Positions 1-5,708 of a DNA stretch of 16,103 bases are shown here, piece after piece. Positions within the stretch are counted from its first letter, which is position 1. Every line of letters begins with the position of its first letter. The DNA comes from Clostridiales bacterium. GTDB taxonomy: Bacteria > Bacillota > Clostridia > WRLR01. A program made the position numbers and the translations under genes. The notes below the pieces were generated by a model, which was given only the letters and a program-made list of their open reading frames with translations, ran no database searches and was not told the DNA's origin. The DNA is taken from positions 1 through 16,103 of the forward strand of contig JAITSR010000065.1 in assembly GCA_031287655.1 (NCBI GenBank), read 5' to 3'.

Positions 1-207
1 CGGGATCGACAGGACCTCGCCCGCGAGCTCATGCCCGATGATTCGCGGGTAACTCACGAGCTTATTTGCGCCGCGAAACGCGGCGACGTCACTGCCGCAA
101 ATCCCCGCCGCGCGCGTCCGGATCAGCGCGTCTCCCGGCCCCGGGACCGGCGTTTTCGCCTCGGCGACCGCGATTTCCCACGGCTTTTCGATCTTGACTG
201 CTTTCAT
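1..207 (-). CDS. Zinc-dependent alcohol dehydrogenase (MDR superfamily), N-terminal part, cut by window edge
   Basis: Only the first 69 residues are present; the 3' part lies beyond the left edge. The N-terminal GroES-like fold of medium-chain dehydrogenases is recognisable. The segment GICGSDVAAFRG (residues 35-46) carries the catalytic zinc ligand Cys37, and IIGHELAGEV (57-66) carries the His59-Glu60 pair. Such enzymes oxidise alcohols or polyols with NAD(P). The visible part cannot separate threonine, sorbitol, galactitol or other substrate types. The ATG at 207 overlaps the TGA of the upstream cooC-like gene (ATGA), so the two are probably co-transcribed and translationally coupled. AGGAGG sits four bases upstream of the ATG. 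Pairing with a nickel-insertion ATPase is functionally odd and may be chance operon sharing. Confidence 0.88.
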   Translation of the reverse strand, partial: MKAVKIEKPWEIAVAEAKTPVPGPGDALIRTRAAGICGSDVAAFRGANKLVSYPRIIGHELAGEVLSIP

Positions 208-968
208 GTGGCCTCCTTTGAGGTGAGTCTCTCATACAGCGCCTCAAACTCCGGCATCCAAGGGTCGCCCGCGCTTCCTCTGCCGCCGATCCCGATCGCC
301 CGGTCCGCGGCCTCCTTCGATTCGTGCAGAAGCCCCAAAAGCTCCACTCTGTGGAAATTGGCGCGGATGAACAGTTCTTCTTTTTCGCTGTGGATTTTAT
401 TTGCGACGACGAGGACTTGACCGATGCCGAGTCCGGCTGACAGCGCCCGGATCGCGCGCGCCATCTCAACGCCCGCGCGCGTCGCCTCTGTAACGACGAG
501 CATGAGGTCGGCCCCGCGGCAGGTTCCGCGCGCCAAGTGTTCGACGCCCGCGCCCATGTCGAGGATCACGACGTCGCGTTCGCCGAGCAGGAGCGAGTTC
601 ATCAGCGCCAGCAAAAAGCCGTGTTCCTCGCAGTAGCATGACGATCCGGCCGGTTTTATGTCCGCCATTTTCAAAAACCGGACGCCGCCCGCGTCGGCGC
701 TGAATTGGTCCGCGGCGCCGCCGACATTCGGGTTCATGAGGTACAACGCGCCGTCCCCGCGCCGATCGTCGATAAATTCGCGCATGACCATGATCGGCCG
801 GACCGCGTCGATTTCATGCCGGGAGAGACCCAACTCAGGGCCGAGGCTGCCGCCGGGCTCCGCGTCGACCGCGTAGACCTGATAGCCCATGCCCGCGTAG
901 AGCCGCGCAAACCCTGCCGCTACGAACGTCTTGCCCGCCCCGCCTTTCCCCGCTACCGCAATCTTCAC
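204..968 (-). CDS. cooC: CooC-family nickel-insertion ATPase (carbon monoxide dehydrogenase maturation)
   Basis: A 254-residue P-loop ATPase of the SIMIBI/MinD type. It starts MKIAVAGKGGAGKT, a deviant Walker A with the signature lysine Lys8 and Lys13. VVILDM (133-138) is the Walker B strand. The CYC motif at 111-113, followed by EEHGF, matches the CxC of CooC proteins, which binds nickel or zinc at the dimer interface, and MGAGVEHLARGT (138-149) is also family-typical. CooC delivers Ni to the C-cluster of CO dehydrogenase in the cytoplasm. I chose the GTG at 968 because it gives the family's normal N-terminus and has GGAGG seven bases upstream; the frame stays open further upstream (to 1076) but without family similarity. 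The gene ends in an ATGA overlap with an alcohol dehydrogenase. No CO dehydrogenase subunit lies in the window. The main alternative is a related MinD-like maturation ATPase. Confidence 0.87.
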   Translation of the reverse strand: MKIAVAGKGGAGKTFVAAGFARLYAGMGYQVYAVDAEPGGSLGPELGLSRHEIDAVRPIMVMREFIDDRRGDGALYLMNPNVGGAADQFSADAGGVRFLKMADIKPAGSSCYCEEHGFLLALMNSLLLGERDVVILDMGAGVEHLARGTCRGADLMLVVTEATRAGVEMARAIRALSAGLGIGQVLVVANKIHSEKEELFIRANFHRVELLGLLHESKEAADRAIGIGGRGSAGDPWMPEFEALYERLTSKEAT

Positions 969-1083
969 CGTCCGTCCTCCCCGCCCGCGCCGACACCGAC
1001 GCAGCCCCGTCCGAAATGAGCCAAACAAGAAAACGCGGTCAATCGGCATATGGCTTTCACATCTGTCACGGTTCACACCTCAT

Positions 1084-1118
1084 AAAAAAGTATATCAGAT
1101 TCCGGCGCGGTTTCCCAC
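1084..1118 (-). repeat. Direct repeat R1, copy 1
   Basis: Bases 1091-1118 match 2268-2295 with a single difference (27 of 28), and the A-rich run before it is also similar. Read on the minus strand, this copy lies about 115 bases upstream of the cooC start, while copy 2 lies directly upstream of the kinase ribosome binding site. Each copy contains TATACT on the minus strand, but no good -35 box sits at normal distance. I therefore treat it as a repeat of unknown role rather than a proven promoter. Confidence 0.8.
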
Positions 1119-1144
1119 AATTTTTTGCGCGCGCGGAAGGATTG

Positions 1145-1371
1145 ACAACTCATTACGGCGAGCGATATAGTACAGATAAAGGATTGCCGCTTTTGGACGG
1201 GCGGCTGTTCCCTAGAATGAATTGGAAACAGTAACCACCAATCTTCAAGACTTGGCGGTTACTGTTTTATTTACGCCTATCTTTCGATAAAAGGAAGTGG
1301 AACAGGCCGCCAAACGGCGAATCCTTTATCTGCTTACATTATATCCCATTTTAGGCGTAATATGCAATTGT
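1145..1371. repeat. Imperfect ~227-bp palindrome, MITE-like element or structured RNA
   Basis: The arms pair over most of their length. The 13-mer CAGATAAAGGATT (1173-1185) matches the complement of 1320-1332 exactly; CGGCTGTTCC (1202-1211) pairs with the GGAACAGGCCGCC segment (1299-1311) with a one-base bulge; ATTACG (1152-1157) pairs with CGTAAT (1356-1361). A strong inner hairpin occupies the centre. No credible ORF is present. The element lies in the intergenic space between the kinase stop and cooC and appears to split a repeat pair (R2-R1) that is nearly contiguous at 2261-2333. It could be a non-autonomous transposon relic, or a folded transcript downstream of the kinase gene. Confidence 0.7.
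1226..1267 (-). other. 16-bp stem hairpin at the centre of the palindrome
   Basis: Arm 1226-1241 (AAACAGTAACCACCAA) pairs with 1252-1267 (TTGGCGGTTACTGTTT) around a 10-base loop. The only non-Watson-Crick position is A/C on the plus strand but G/U on the minus strand, so the stem is fully paired only in minus-strand RNA, the direction of the kinase and cooC. On the plus strand the stem is followed by TTATTT, which could give weak termination, but no plus-strand gene precedes it. Confidence 0.7.
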
Positions 1372-1386
1372 GAAATATACGAGGGT

Positions 1387-1409
1387 AAGTGTAAAATTAT
1401 CGTTGTATT
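1387..1409 (-). repeat. Direct repeat R2, copy 1 (covers the kinase stop codon)
   Basis: Matches 2311-2333 at 22 of 23 bases. On the minus strand this copy includes the last codons and TAA of the kinase gene (stop at 1399-1397). The second copy lies upstream of the kinase start, next to R1 copy 2, and looks like the tail of a lost neighbour or the other boundary of a cassette. Confidence 0.8.
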
Positions 1410-2245
1410 GCCTTCCATTCATCAATCAATTGTCGAATCGACTGCTGCCGCTCGTTGCGGTTGTCGCTGACGGTTTTTTTCACAACGGCGTACTGCGCGT
1501 CAGAGAGCGGCCAAGTCTCGCGAGTGCGGCTGCTGTCGGCAAACAGCGTAAACGCGGTCGCGCCGAGCGTGTACACGTTTGTTATCTCGTCTATAATAGC
1601 GCCATCCGTGCGCTCCTCCGGTGAGATGAACCGGGCGGAACCCCATAAGCCCATTCTGCCGACATACGGCGATTTTTGAAAAAAATCAATGTCGCAAATA
1701 ACCGTTCGATTATTGACGCTATCCCACATGATACTGCCGTCGTAGAAGTCAATCGCGACATAACCGCGCTCTGCGACAAACGCCATAAACTCCATAATTT
1801 CATCGAAAATCTGTAATTTTGTCTCAATAGGAAGCTGCTGAAACTTTTGGCAGTCAAGTTGATACTGCCTGCCCGCGCAAATCGCGTCAACCCACTCGAA
1901 TACCATAGCAAATCCGCCGCCGATTTCCTCTGCTTTGATAAACCGAATAAGGCTCGGATGCGCTAAATTCTCATAAATCGGCACAGTTGCTTTCAACCGT
2001 GAAATCGCGTCGGCAATTTCTCCATCATATCGTTTCGTAGGCGCGCCTGCGAATTTGACAAAATACCGTTTGCCGTCATTAGACTGAACACCGAAACAAA
2101 TGTTGCCGCTGTCTTGTTCGTCGAACACTTTGAATACCGTTCCGTATTTTGAGATAAACGAAAAGCAGAACGGTGATTTCAGCTTGAACGATACCCCGCA
2201 GGCGAACGCCGCGTATTGCGGTGTGTCTGTCAGCGCAGTTTGCAT
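1397..2245 (-). CDS. Atypical Ser/Thr protein kinase-like protein
   Basis: A 282-residue single kinase-like domain with no membrane segment or signal peptide. The nucleotide-binding lobe is seen at residues 30-110 (likely ATP lysine Lys64 in YFVKFAGAP). The catalytic loop is YVAIDFYDGSIMWD (162-175), with Asp166 in the HRD position but no His-Arg before it and Ser171 where Asn is usual. The DFG motif is replaced by DID (185-187), and RFISPEE (205-211) stands for the APE motif. The changes suggest a divergent, possibly still ATP-binding enzyme; substrate unknown. AGGAGG lies nine bases before the ATG, so the start is firm. Base composition is clearly AT-richer than every neighbour and codon use differs, with repeats on both sides: signs of horizontal acquisition. 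It sits between cooC and the acsE-like gene with no obvious metabolic link to either. Confidence 0.83.
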   Translation of the reverse strand: MQTALTDTPQYAAFACGVSFKLKSPFCFSFISKYGTVFKVFDEQDSGNICFGVQSNDGKRYFVKFAGAPTKRYDGEIADAISRLKATVPIYENLAHPSLIRFIKAEEIGGGFAMVFEWVDAICAGRQYQLDCQKFQQLPIETKLQIFDEIMEFMAFVAERGYVAIDFYDGSIMWDSVNNRTVICDIDFFQKSPYVGRMGLWGSARFISPEERTDGAIIDEITNVYTLGATAFTLFADSSRTRETWPLSDAQYAVVKKTVSDNRNERQQSIRQLIDEWKAIQR

Positions 2246-2260
2246 GGATGTAATCCTCCT

Positions 2261-2295
2261 AAAAGAGTATATCAGACTCCGGCGCGGTTTCCCAC
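2261..2295 (-). repeat. Direct repeat R1, copy 2
   Basis: Second copy of the R1 repeat (27 of 28 identical with 1091-1118), about 1.18 kb from the first. It ends immediately upstream (minus strand) of the AGGAGG of the kinase gene. A transcript starting from its TATACT would begin inside the ribosome binding site, which argues against it being the kinase promoter. Confidence 0.8.
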
Positions 2296-2310
2296 TGTTA
2301 TTTCTGCGGC

Positions 2311-2333
2311 AAGTGTAAAATTGTCGTTGTATT
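2311..2333 (-). repeat. Direct repeat R2, copy 2
   Basis: Matches 1387-1409 at 22 of 23 bases. Here R2 and R1 are separated by only 15 bases, whereas at the other end of the kinase gene they are about 270 bases apart because of the palindromic element. Confidence 0.8.
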
Positions 2334-2341
2334 CGCGAGCG

Positions 2342-2367
2342 GACTGCGAGCGACGACTGCGAGCGAC
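2342..2367. repeat. Two perfect tandem copies of a 13-bp unit
   Basis: GACTGCGAGCGAC occurs at 2342-2354 and again at 2355-2367, without a base between. It lies in the intergenic space between the divergent kinase and acsE-like genes. It could be a protein-binding site or simply replication slippage. Confidence 0.85.
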
Positions 2368-2375
2368 GGCCAAAT

Positions 2376-2404
2376 TTGTGCCGACGACCGTAAGATGATA
2401 AAAT
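2376..2404 (+). promoter_or_regulatory. Possible promoter for the acsE-like gene
   Basis: TAAAAT (2399-2404) resembles a -10 box, with TTGTGC (2376-2381) seventeen bases upstream as a poor -35 (3 of 6 consensus bases). It is the best candidate in this AT-richer stretch about 85 bases before the start codon, but weak. Confidence 0.3.
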
Positions 2405-2488
2405 AGAGCCGAATCGCGACAGGCGCGCGGCGCGCCGGGCTTTGTTTGTACCGGTTTGCGCCGCTCAAAGAAAGGAATGACCATCAAA

Positions 2489-3298
2489 ATGATTATCATT
2501 GGGGAGAAAATCAACAGTACGCGGGGCGCGGTGCGGGCGGCGATTGAGCGGCGGGACGCGGGGCCGCTCGCGGCGCTGGCGCAAAAACAGCGCGAGGCGG
2601 GCGCGGATTATATCGATGTGAATGCCGGGATGTTTTTGGACGGCGAGGCCGAGAGTCTCGAGTGGCTCGTGGGGGTGGCGCAGGACGCGACGGACGCCCC
2701 GCTTTCGCTCGACTCGCCAAACGCCACGGCGCTCCGGCGGGGGCTTCGGGCGGTCCGCGCGGGCCGGAACGGCAAGCCGCTGATCAATTCGATCACCGAC
2801 GAGAAGGCGCGTTATGACGCCGTGCTGCCGCTGATCAAGGAATTTGACACGTCGGTGATCGCGCTGTGTATGGACGACTCGGGGATGCCGGAGCGCGCGG
2901 AGGACCGGATCATAATCGCGGAGCGCCTGATCGAAAAACTCACGGGTGAGGGGATGCGGCCGGAAGATATTTTCATCGACCCGATGGTGCGGCCGATCGG
3001 AACAGGCTCGGGTTACGGCATCGCCGCGCTTGAGACGATCCGCGAGGTCAAGCGGCGCCGACCGGAAGTCCACATCGCGTGCGGACTGAGCAATGTGTCG
3101 TATGGAATCCCGGCGCGAAAGTTGATGAACCGGACCTTTCTCGTCGCGGCGATCGCCGCGGGCATGGACGGCGCGATCCTCGACCCGCTCGACAGGGAGT
3201 TGATGGCGTCGCTCTACGCGGGGGAGGCGCTGCTCGGGATCGACGAATACTGCGCCGGGTATCTCTCAAAATTCCGGGAGGGCGCGCTTGACGTTTAA
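2489..3298 (+). CDS. acsE: AcsE-like methyltetrahydrofolate:corrinoid methyltransferase
   Basis: A 269-residue cytoplasmic TIM-barrel protein of the pterin-binding family, matching the length of AcsE (about 262). It begins MIIIGEKINS, and carries DYIDVNAG (40-47), LSLDSPN (72-78), PLINSITDE (97-105), FIDPMVRP (162-169) and GLSNVSYGIPARKLMNRTFL (199-218), the AcsE signature containing the conserved Asn202 used in methyl transfer. In the Wood-Ljungdahl pathway the enzyme moves the methyl group of methyl-H4folate to the cobalt of the corrinoid iron-sulfur protein. I chose the ATG at 2489 because it gives the family N-terminus; an upstream in-frame ATG at 2477 abuts AAAGGA too closely and a TTG at 2456 adds unrelated residues. 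The gene ends tail to tail with the pseudouridine synthase. No corrinoid protein is in the window, so a role in another one-carbon methyl transfer system is possible. Confidence 0.87.
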   Translation: MIIIGEKINSTRGAVRAAIERRDAGPLAALAQKQREAGADYIDVNAGMFLDGEAESLEWLVGVAQDATDAPLSLDSPNATALRRGLRAVRAGRNGKPLINSITDEKARYDAVLPLIKEFDTSVIALCMDDSGMPERAEDRIIIAERLIEKLTGEGMRPEDIFIDPMVRPIGTGSGYGIAALETIREVKRRRPEVHIACGLSNVSYGIPARKLMNRTFLVAAIAAGMDGAILDPLDRELMASLYAGEALLGIDEYCAGYLSKFREGALDV

Positions 3299-4206
3299 CG
3301 TGCGGCCGAAAGGGCCGTAAGTTCCGCGGGGGACAGCTCGCGCGACTCGCCGGGCGCGAGGGCGGGGTCGAGCAAGAGGCTGTGCATCCGGATTCGCCGG
3401 AGCCGCAGCACGCGGATGTCAAAACGCGCAAACATGCGTTTGATTTGATGGAACTTGCCCTCCGTGAGGATCACGCGCACGACGAACGGCGGCGCGGTCG
3501 AGCCGGATAACGCGGACACGTCGCCGGATACGTCAGGTACGCCGCCGGGAATTGCCGGTATGCCGCCGGATAACGCGGATGCATCGCCGGGACTGGTCGG
3601 TATGCCGGACACGTCGCCGGATAACGCGGACATGTCGCCGGGAATCTTCGGCGTATCGGGCGCGCCGGGCAGCAGCAGCCTTGCGGGTTTGCAGAGGAAG
3701 CCTTCGAGCCTGAGGCCCTGCGCGAACGCCTCGACGACGTTCTCGTCCGGCATACGGTCCAGCTCCGCTTCGTATTCTTTTTCCACATGGTGTTTCGGGG
3801 AGAGCAGGCGATGCGCGAGCTCCCCGTCGTCCGTCAGGAGCAGGAGGCCCGTCGTGTCAATGTCGAGACGCCCGACCGGGAACGGCTCAAAGACGCGGCA
3901 GCGCTCGGGCAGAAGCTCCGATACGGTCCGCTTTACGGCGTCGTGGGTCGCGCTCACATAGCCTTCGGGTTTGTTCATCATCAGATAGATGTGCTCCTGA
4001 TACCGGAGCGTCCGGCCGGCGACGCAAATGACGGTTTGATTTGGCGCGAATTTTGTTTCCGGGTCCTTTACGACGGCGCCGCCGCAGGTCACGTCGCCCG
4101 CGCGGATCAGCCTTTTGACCTCCGCGCGGGTACCGATCCCCATATTTGACAGGATTTTGTCCAAGCGATCCGCTTTTTCACCGGCGGGGCCGCGTTCGCC
4201 GCTCAT
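3295..4206 (-). CDS. RsuA/RluB-family rRNA pseudouridine synthase with a repetitive internal insertion
   Basis: A 303-residue enzyme that isomerises uridine to pseudouridine in rRNA. An N-terminal S4 RNA-binding domain (about 12-60, RLDKILSNMGIGTRAEVKRLI) precedes the catalytic domain with YLMMNKPEGYVSA (74-86) and GRLDIDTTGLLLLT (112-125), where Asp115 is the catalytic aspartate. The C-terminal part has LTEGKFHQIKRMF (247-259). The family is normally about 230-250 residues. The excess is a Pro/Gly/Ser/Ala/Asp-rich stretch at about 184-237, between two strands of the catalytic domain, encoded by repeated DNA. The ATG at 4206 overlaps the DUF1015 stop (ATGA); the frame continues upstream to 4530 inside that gene without family similarity. 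Motifs fit the 16S/23S RsuA, RluB, RluE, RluF group, but the target uridine cannot be told. Confidence 0.92.
   Translation of the reverse strand: MSGERGPAGEKADRLDKILSNMGIGTRAEVKRLIRAGDVTCGGAVVKDPETKFAPNQTVICVAGRTLRYQEHIYLMMNKPEGYVSATHDAVKRTVSELLPERCRVFEPFPVGRLDIDTTGLLLLTDDGELAHRLLSPKHHVEKEYEAELDRMPDENVVEAFAQGLRLEGFLCKPARLLLPGAPDTPKIPGDMSALSGDVSGIPTSPGDASALSGGIPAIPGGVPDVSGDVSALSGSTAPPFVVRVILTEGKFHQIKRMFARFDIRVLRLRRIRMHSLLLDPALAPGESRELSPAELTALSAAR
3496..3657 (-). repeat. In-frame repetitive segment inside the pseudouridine synthase gene
   Basis: The 14-mer CCGGATAACGCGGA occurs at 3503, 3566 and 3617, with spacings of 63 and 51 bases, both multiples of three. Other words such as CGCCGGGA and GGTATGCCG also recur. 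On the coding strand this yields variations on SALSGDVSGIP and PGDASALSGG. Frame is conserved throughout. Confidence 0.85.
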
Positions 4207-5636
4207 GACGGCGGTCGCCCGTCGATCCTGCGGGCTTCTAGGTAATAGCGCTTGTCCCGCGCGTCCCCCATCGAAAACGCCTTGCGCGGCAAGAGCCCGT
4301 CGATCGCGACGGAGCTGAAAAAGCCGTGTTTGTTGATTTTCGGCAGGATAAAACAAAAACAGCCTTCCTCGTTTGCAAGCCGCGAAAGCTCGTCCGCGCC
4401 GTGGATATAGTCTAAAGCGGCCTCCGGATGGCGGGCGCAGAACGCGTCGAGAAAGCCCTGCAGCTCCGCGACCGGCAGGAGCGCCTCCGGCTTGTCGATC
4501 CGCAGGCGAGCCCGCCGACCGCCGCCCCACAGCATCGGAAACACAAATCCGCCGCCGCTTCCAACACTACCGTCGCCGCTGCAGCCGCCGCCATAGTCGC
4601 CACGACCAACGCCATCGCCGCCGCTTTCCGGCGCGGCGTCCGCGGAAACGGAAACGCCCCGCCCCGCGAAGCAGCGACGCAGCTCGGCGAGTACGGCCTC
4701 GGGGTCGGCGCGGAACAGCGCGCGGTGGATCGGTTCAAACTGAACCGCGTCCGAGTGCAGATTGACGAGCTCGACGAGCGCGAACCGCGCGGGGTGGCGC
4801 TCCCGTCCGTCCGCCGGAAGTTTTGTCTGAAGCTCGTCCCAGTGGGCTTTCGCGGCGGCGAGCGAGTGATTGCCGTCCCCGATCGCAAAGAGCATGGAGC
4901 CGGACAGAGAACCGGCCGCGGCGGCGCGCGCCTCATTTAACAGCCGACCCCAGGCGCGCGCGACATGCCCGGCCGCTTGAATCCCGTCCAGTCCAAAGCC
5001 CCGGACATGGCCGCCGCCCGCGATCAGATCAAAATCGTAGAGCGGCGTCAGCCGCTCGCCCATAAATTCGCCGCCGCCGCTTGCCGCCTCGGCCAGAGGG
5101 CCGATCAAGGCGTCGGCCGGATCGTTGACGAGCGCGAGGGCGTGCGGCAGCTCGAGCGCCGCGCCGCGCCGTATCTGTACCCTCGGCGGGAGCCTGTCCT
5201 TTACGGTCGCCTCGGTCGCCCGCGTCAGGGAGACCGCCCCAGCTTCAAACTCATAGCGCTCAAGGTCGAGCGCGACAATCAGCCCGCGGCGCGTACCTGT
5301 GGGCAGTCGCCGCTCCGTCAGCACAAAACCCGTGAACGGCGGCGCGAACACACCGCCGTCCAAATACTCGCCCATTTTTGCGTGGATCGCCGCGACCCGT
5401 TCAGAAAAGCGGTCGTTCAAAAAGACCTCCGGCAAAATCAGCCGAAGCGACGAGGGAGCGTCCCCGACAAGCGCCTCGACCTCCCGCCAGTACGCGGGCA
5501 GCGAAGTGAACTGGTCGCACGCGATCACGGACCATTTTGTGCGGTCGCAGCCGGGCCCCGGCAGCAAAATTTCCGGAACGGCGACCCCGGCCTCCGCGAG
5601 CGCCTCCTGATAAATACCAATCCCAGACAAAGACAA
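4203..5636 (-). CDS. DUF1015 family protein
   Basis: About 477 residues, similar to the clostridial DUF1015 proteins. Recognisable segments are VAVPEILLPGPGCDRTKWSV near the N-terminus, ACDQFTSLPAYWREVEALVG, LRLILPEVFL, and the highly conserved FAIGDGNHSLAAAKAHW (GDGNH at about 253-257). The molecular function of the family is not established; it is predicted cytoplasmic. A glycine-rich stretch (about 337-363, encoded by 4628-4548) interrupts the C-terminal half and looks like an insertion. The start is uncertain: I prefer the TTG at 5636, preceded by AAGGGTGG; the frame also opens with a TTG at 5663, which lacks a ribosome binding site and lies in a repeat relic. The gene overlaps the following pseudouridine synthase by ATGA, so the two probably form an operon. 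Confidence 0.85.
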   Translation of the reverse strand: MSLSGIGIYQEALAEAGVAVPEILLPGPGCDRTKWSVIACDQFTSLPAYWREVEALVGDAPSSLRLILPEVFLNDRFSERVAAIHAKMGEYLDGGVFAPPFTGFVLTERRLPTGTRRGLIVALDLERYEFEAGAVSLTRATEATVKDRLPPRVQIRRGAALELPHALALVNDPADALIGPLAEAASGGGEFMGERLTPLYDFDLIAGGGHVRGFGLDGIQAAGHVARAWGRLLNEARAAAAGSLSGSMLFAIGDGNHSLAAAKAHWDELQTKLPADGRERHPARFALVELVNLHSDAVQFEPIHRALFRADPEAVLAELRRCFAGRGVSVSADAAPESGGDGVGRGDYGGGCSGDGSVGSGGGFVFPMLWGGGRRARLRIDKPEALLPVAELQGFLDAFCARHPEAALDYIHGADELSRLANEEGCFCFILPKINKHGFFSSVAIDGLLPRKAFSMGDARDKRYYLEARRIDGRPPS

Positions 5637-5663
5637 TTTATGACCACCCTTTTTACCAATCAA

Positions 5664-5690
5664 TGTTTATTCGAAAACGCGGACGCCTTA
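5664..5690. repeat. Relic of one end of the MITE-like element
   Basis: TGTTTATTCGAAAACGCGG followed by ACGCCTT repeats 13429-13454, the left end of the element near the sorE-like gene, with two differences in 26 bases and in the same orientation. Similarity stops soon after, so this is a solo end or decayed copy. It fills the gap between the E1 stop and the DUF1015 start. Confidence 0.75.
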
Positions 5691-5708
5691 TAGGACAGGC
5701 CTTGTGCG

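Noticed and set aside
1145..1371. Retron or group II intron RNA
   Set aside because: No reverse transcriptase gene nearby and no recognisable intron domain structure; only a palindrome is visible.
2266..2271. TATACT of R1 copy 2 as the kinase promoter -10 box
   Set aside because: Transcription would begin within the AGGAGG ribosome binding site, and no -35 box is at the right distance.
2465..3073. 202-codon minus-strand frame opposite the acsE-like gene
   Set aside because: Arg/Pro/His-rich antisense translation of a clearly conserved plus-strand gene.
3503..3630. CRISPR-like array (three copies of a 14-mer at 51-63 base spacing)
   Set aside because: The repeat is too short, the intervening parts are themselves related and in frame with a conserved enzyme, and no cas genes are nearby.
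3455..3961. Long plus-strand frame opposite the pseudouridine synthase gene
   Set aside because: It is the complement of the repetitive insertion and catalytic domain; no ribosome binding site and no family similarity.
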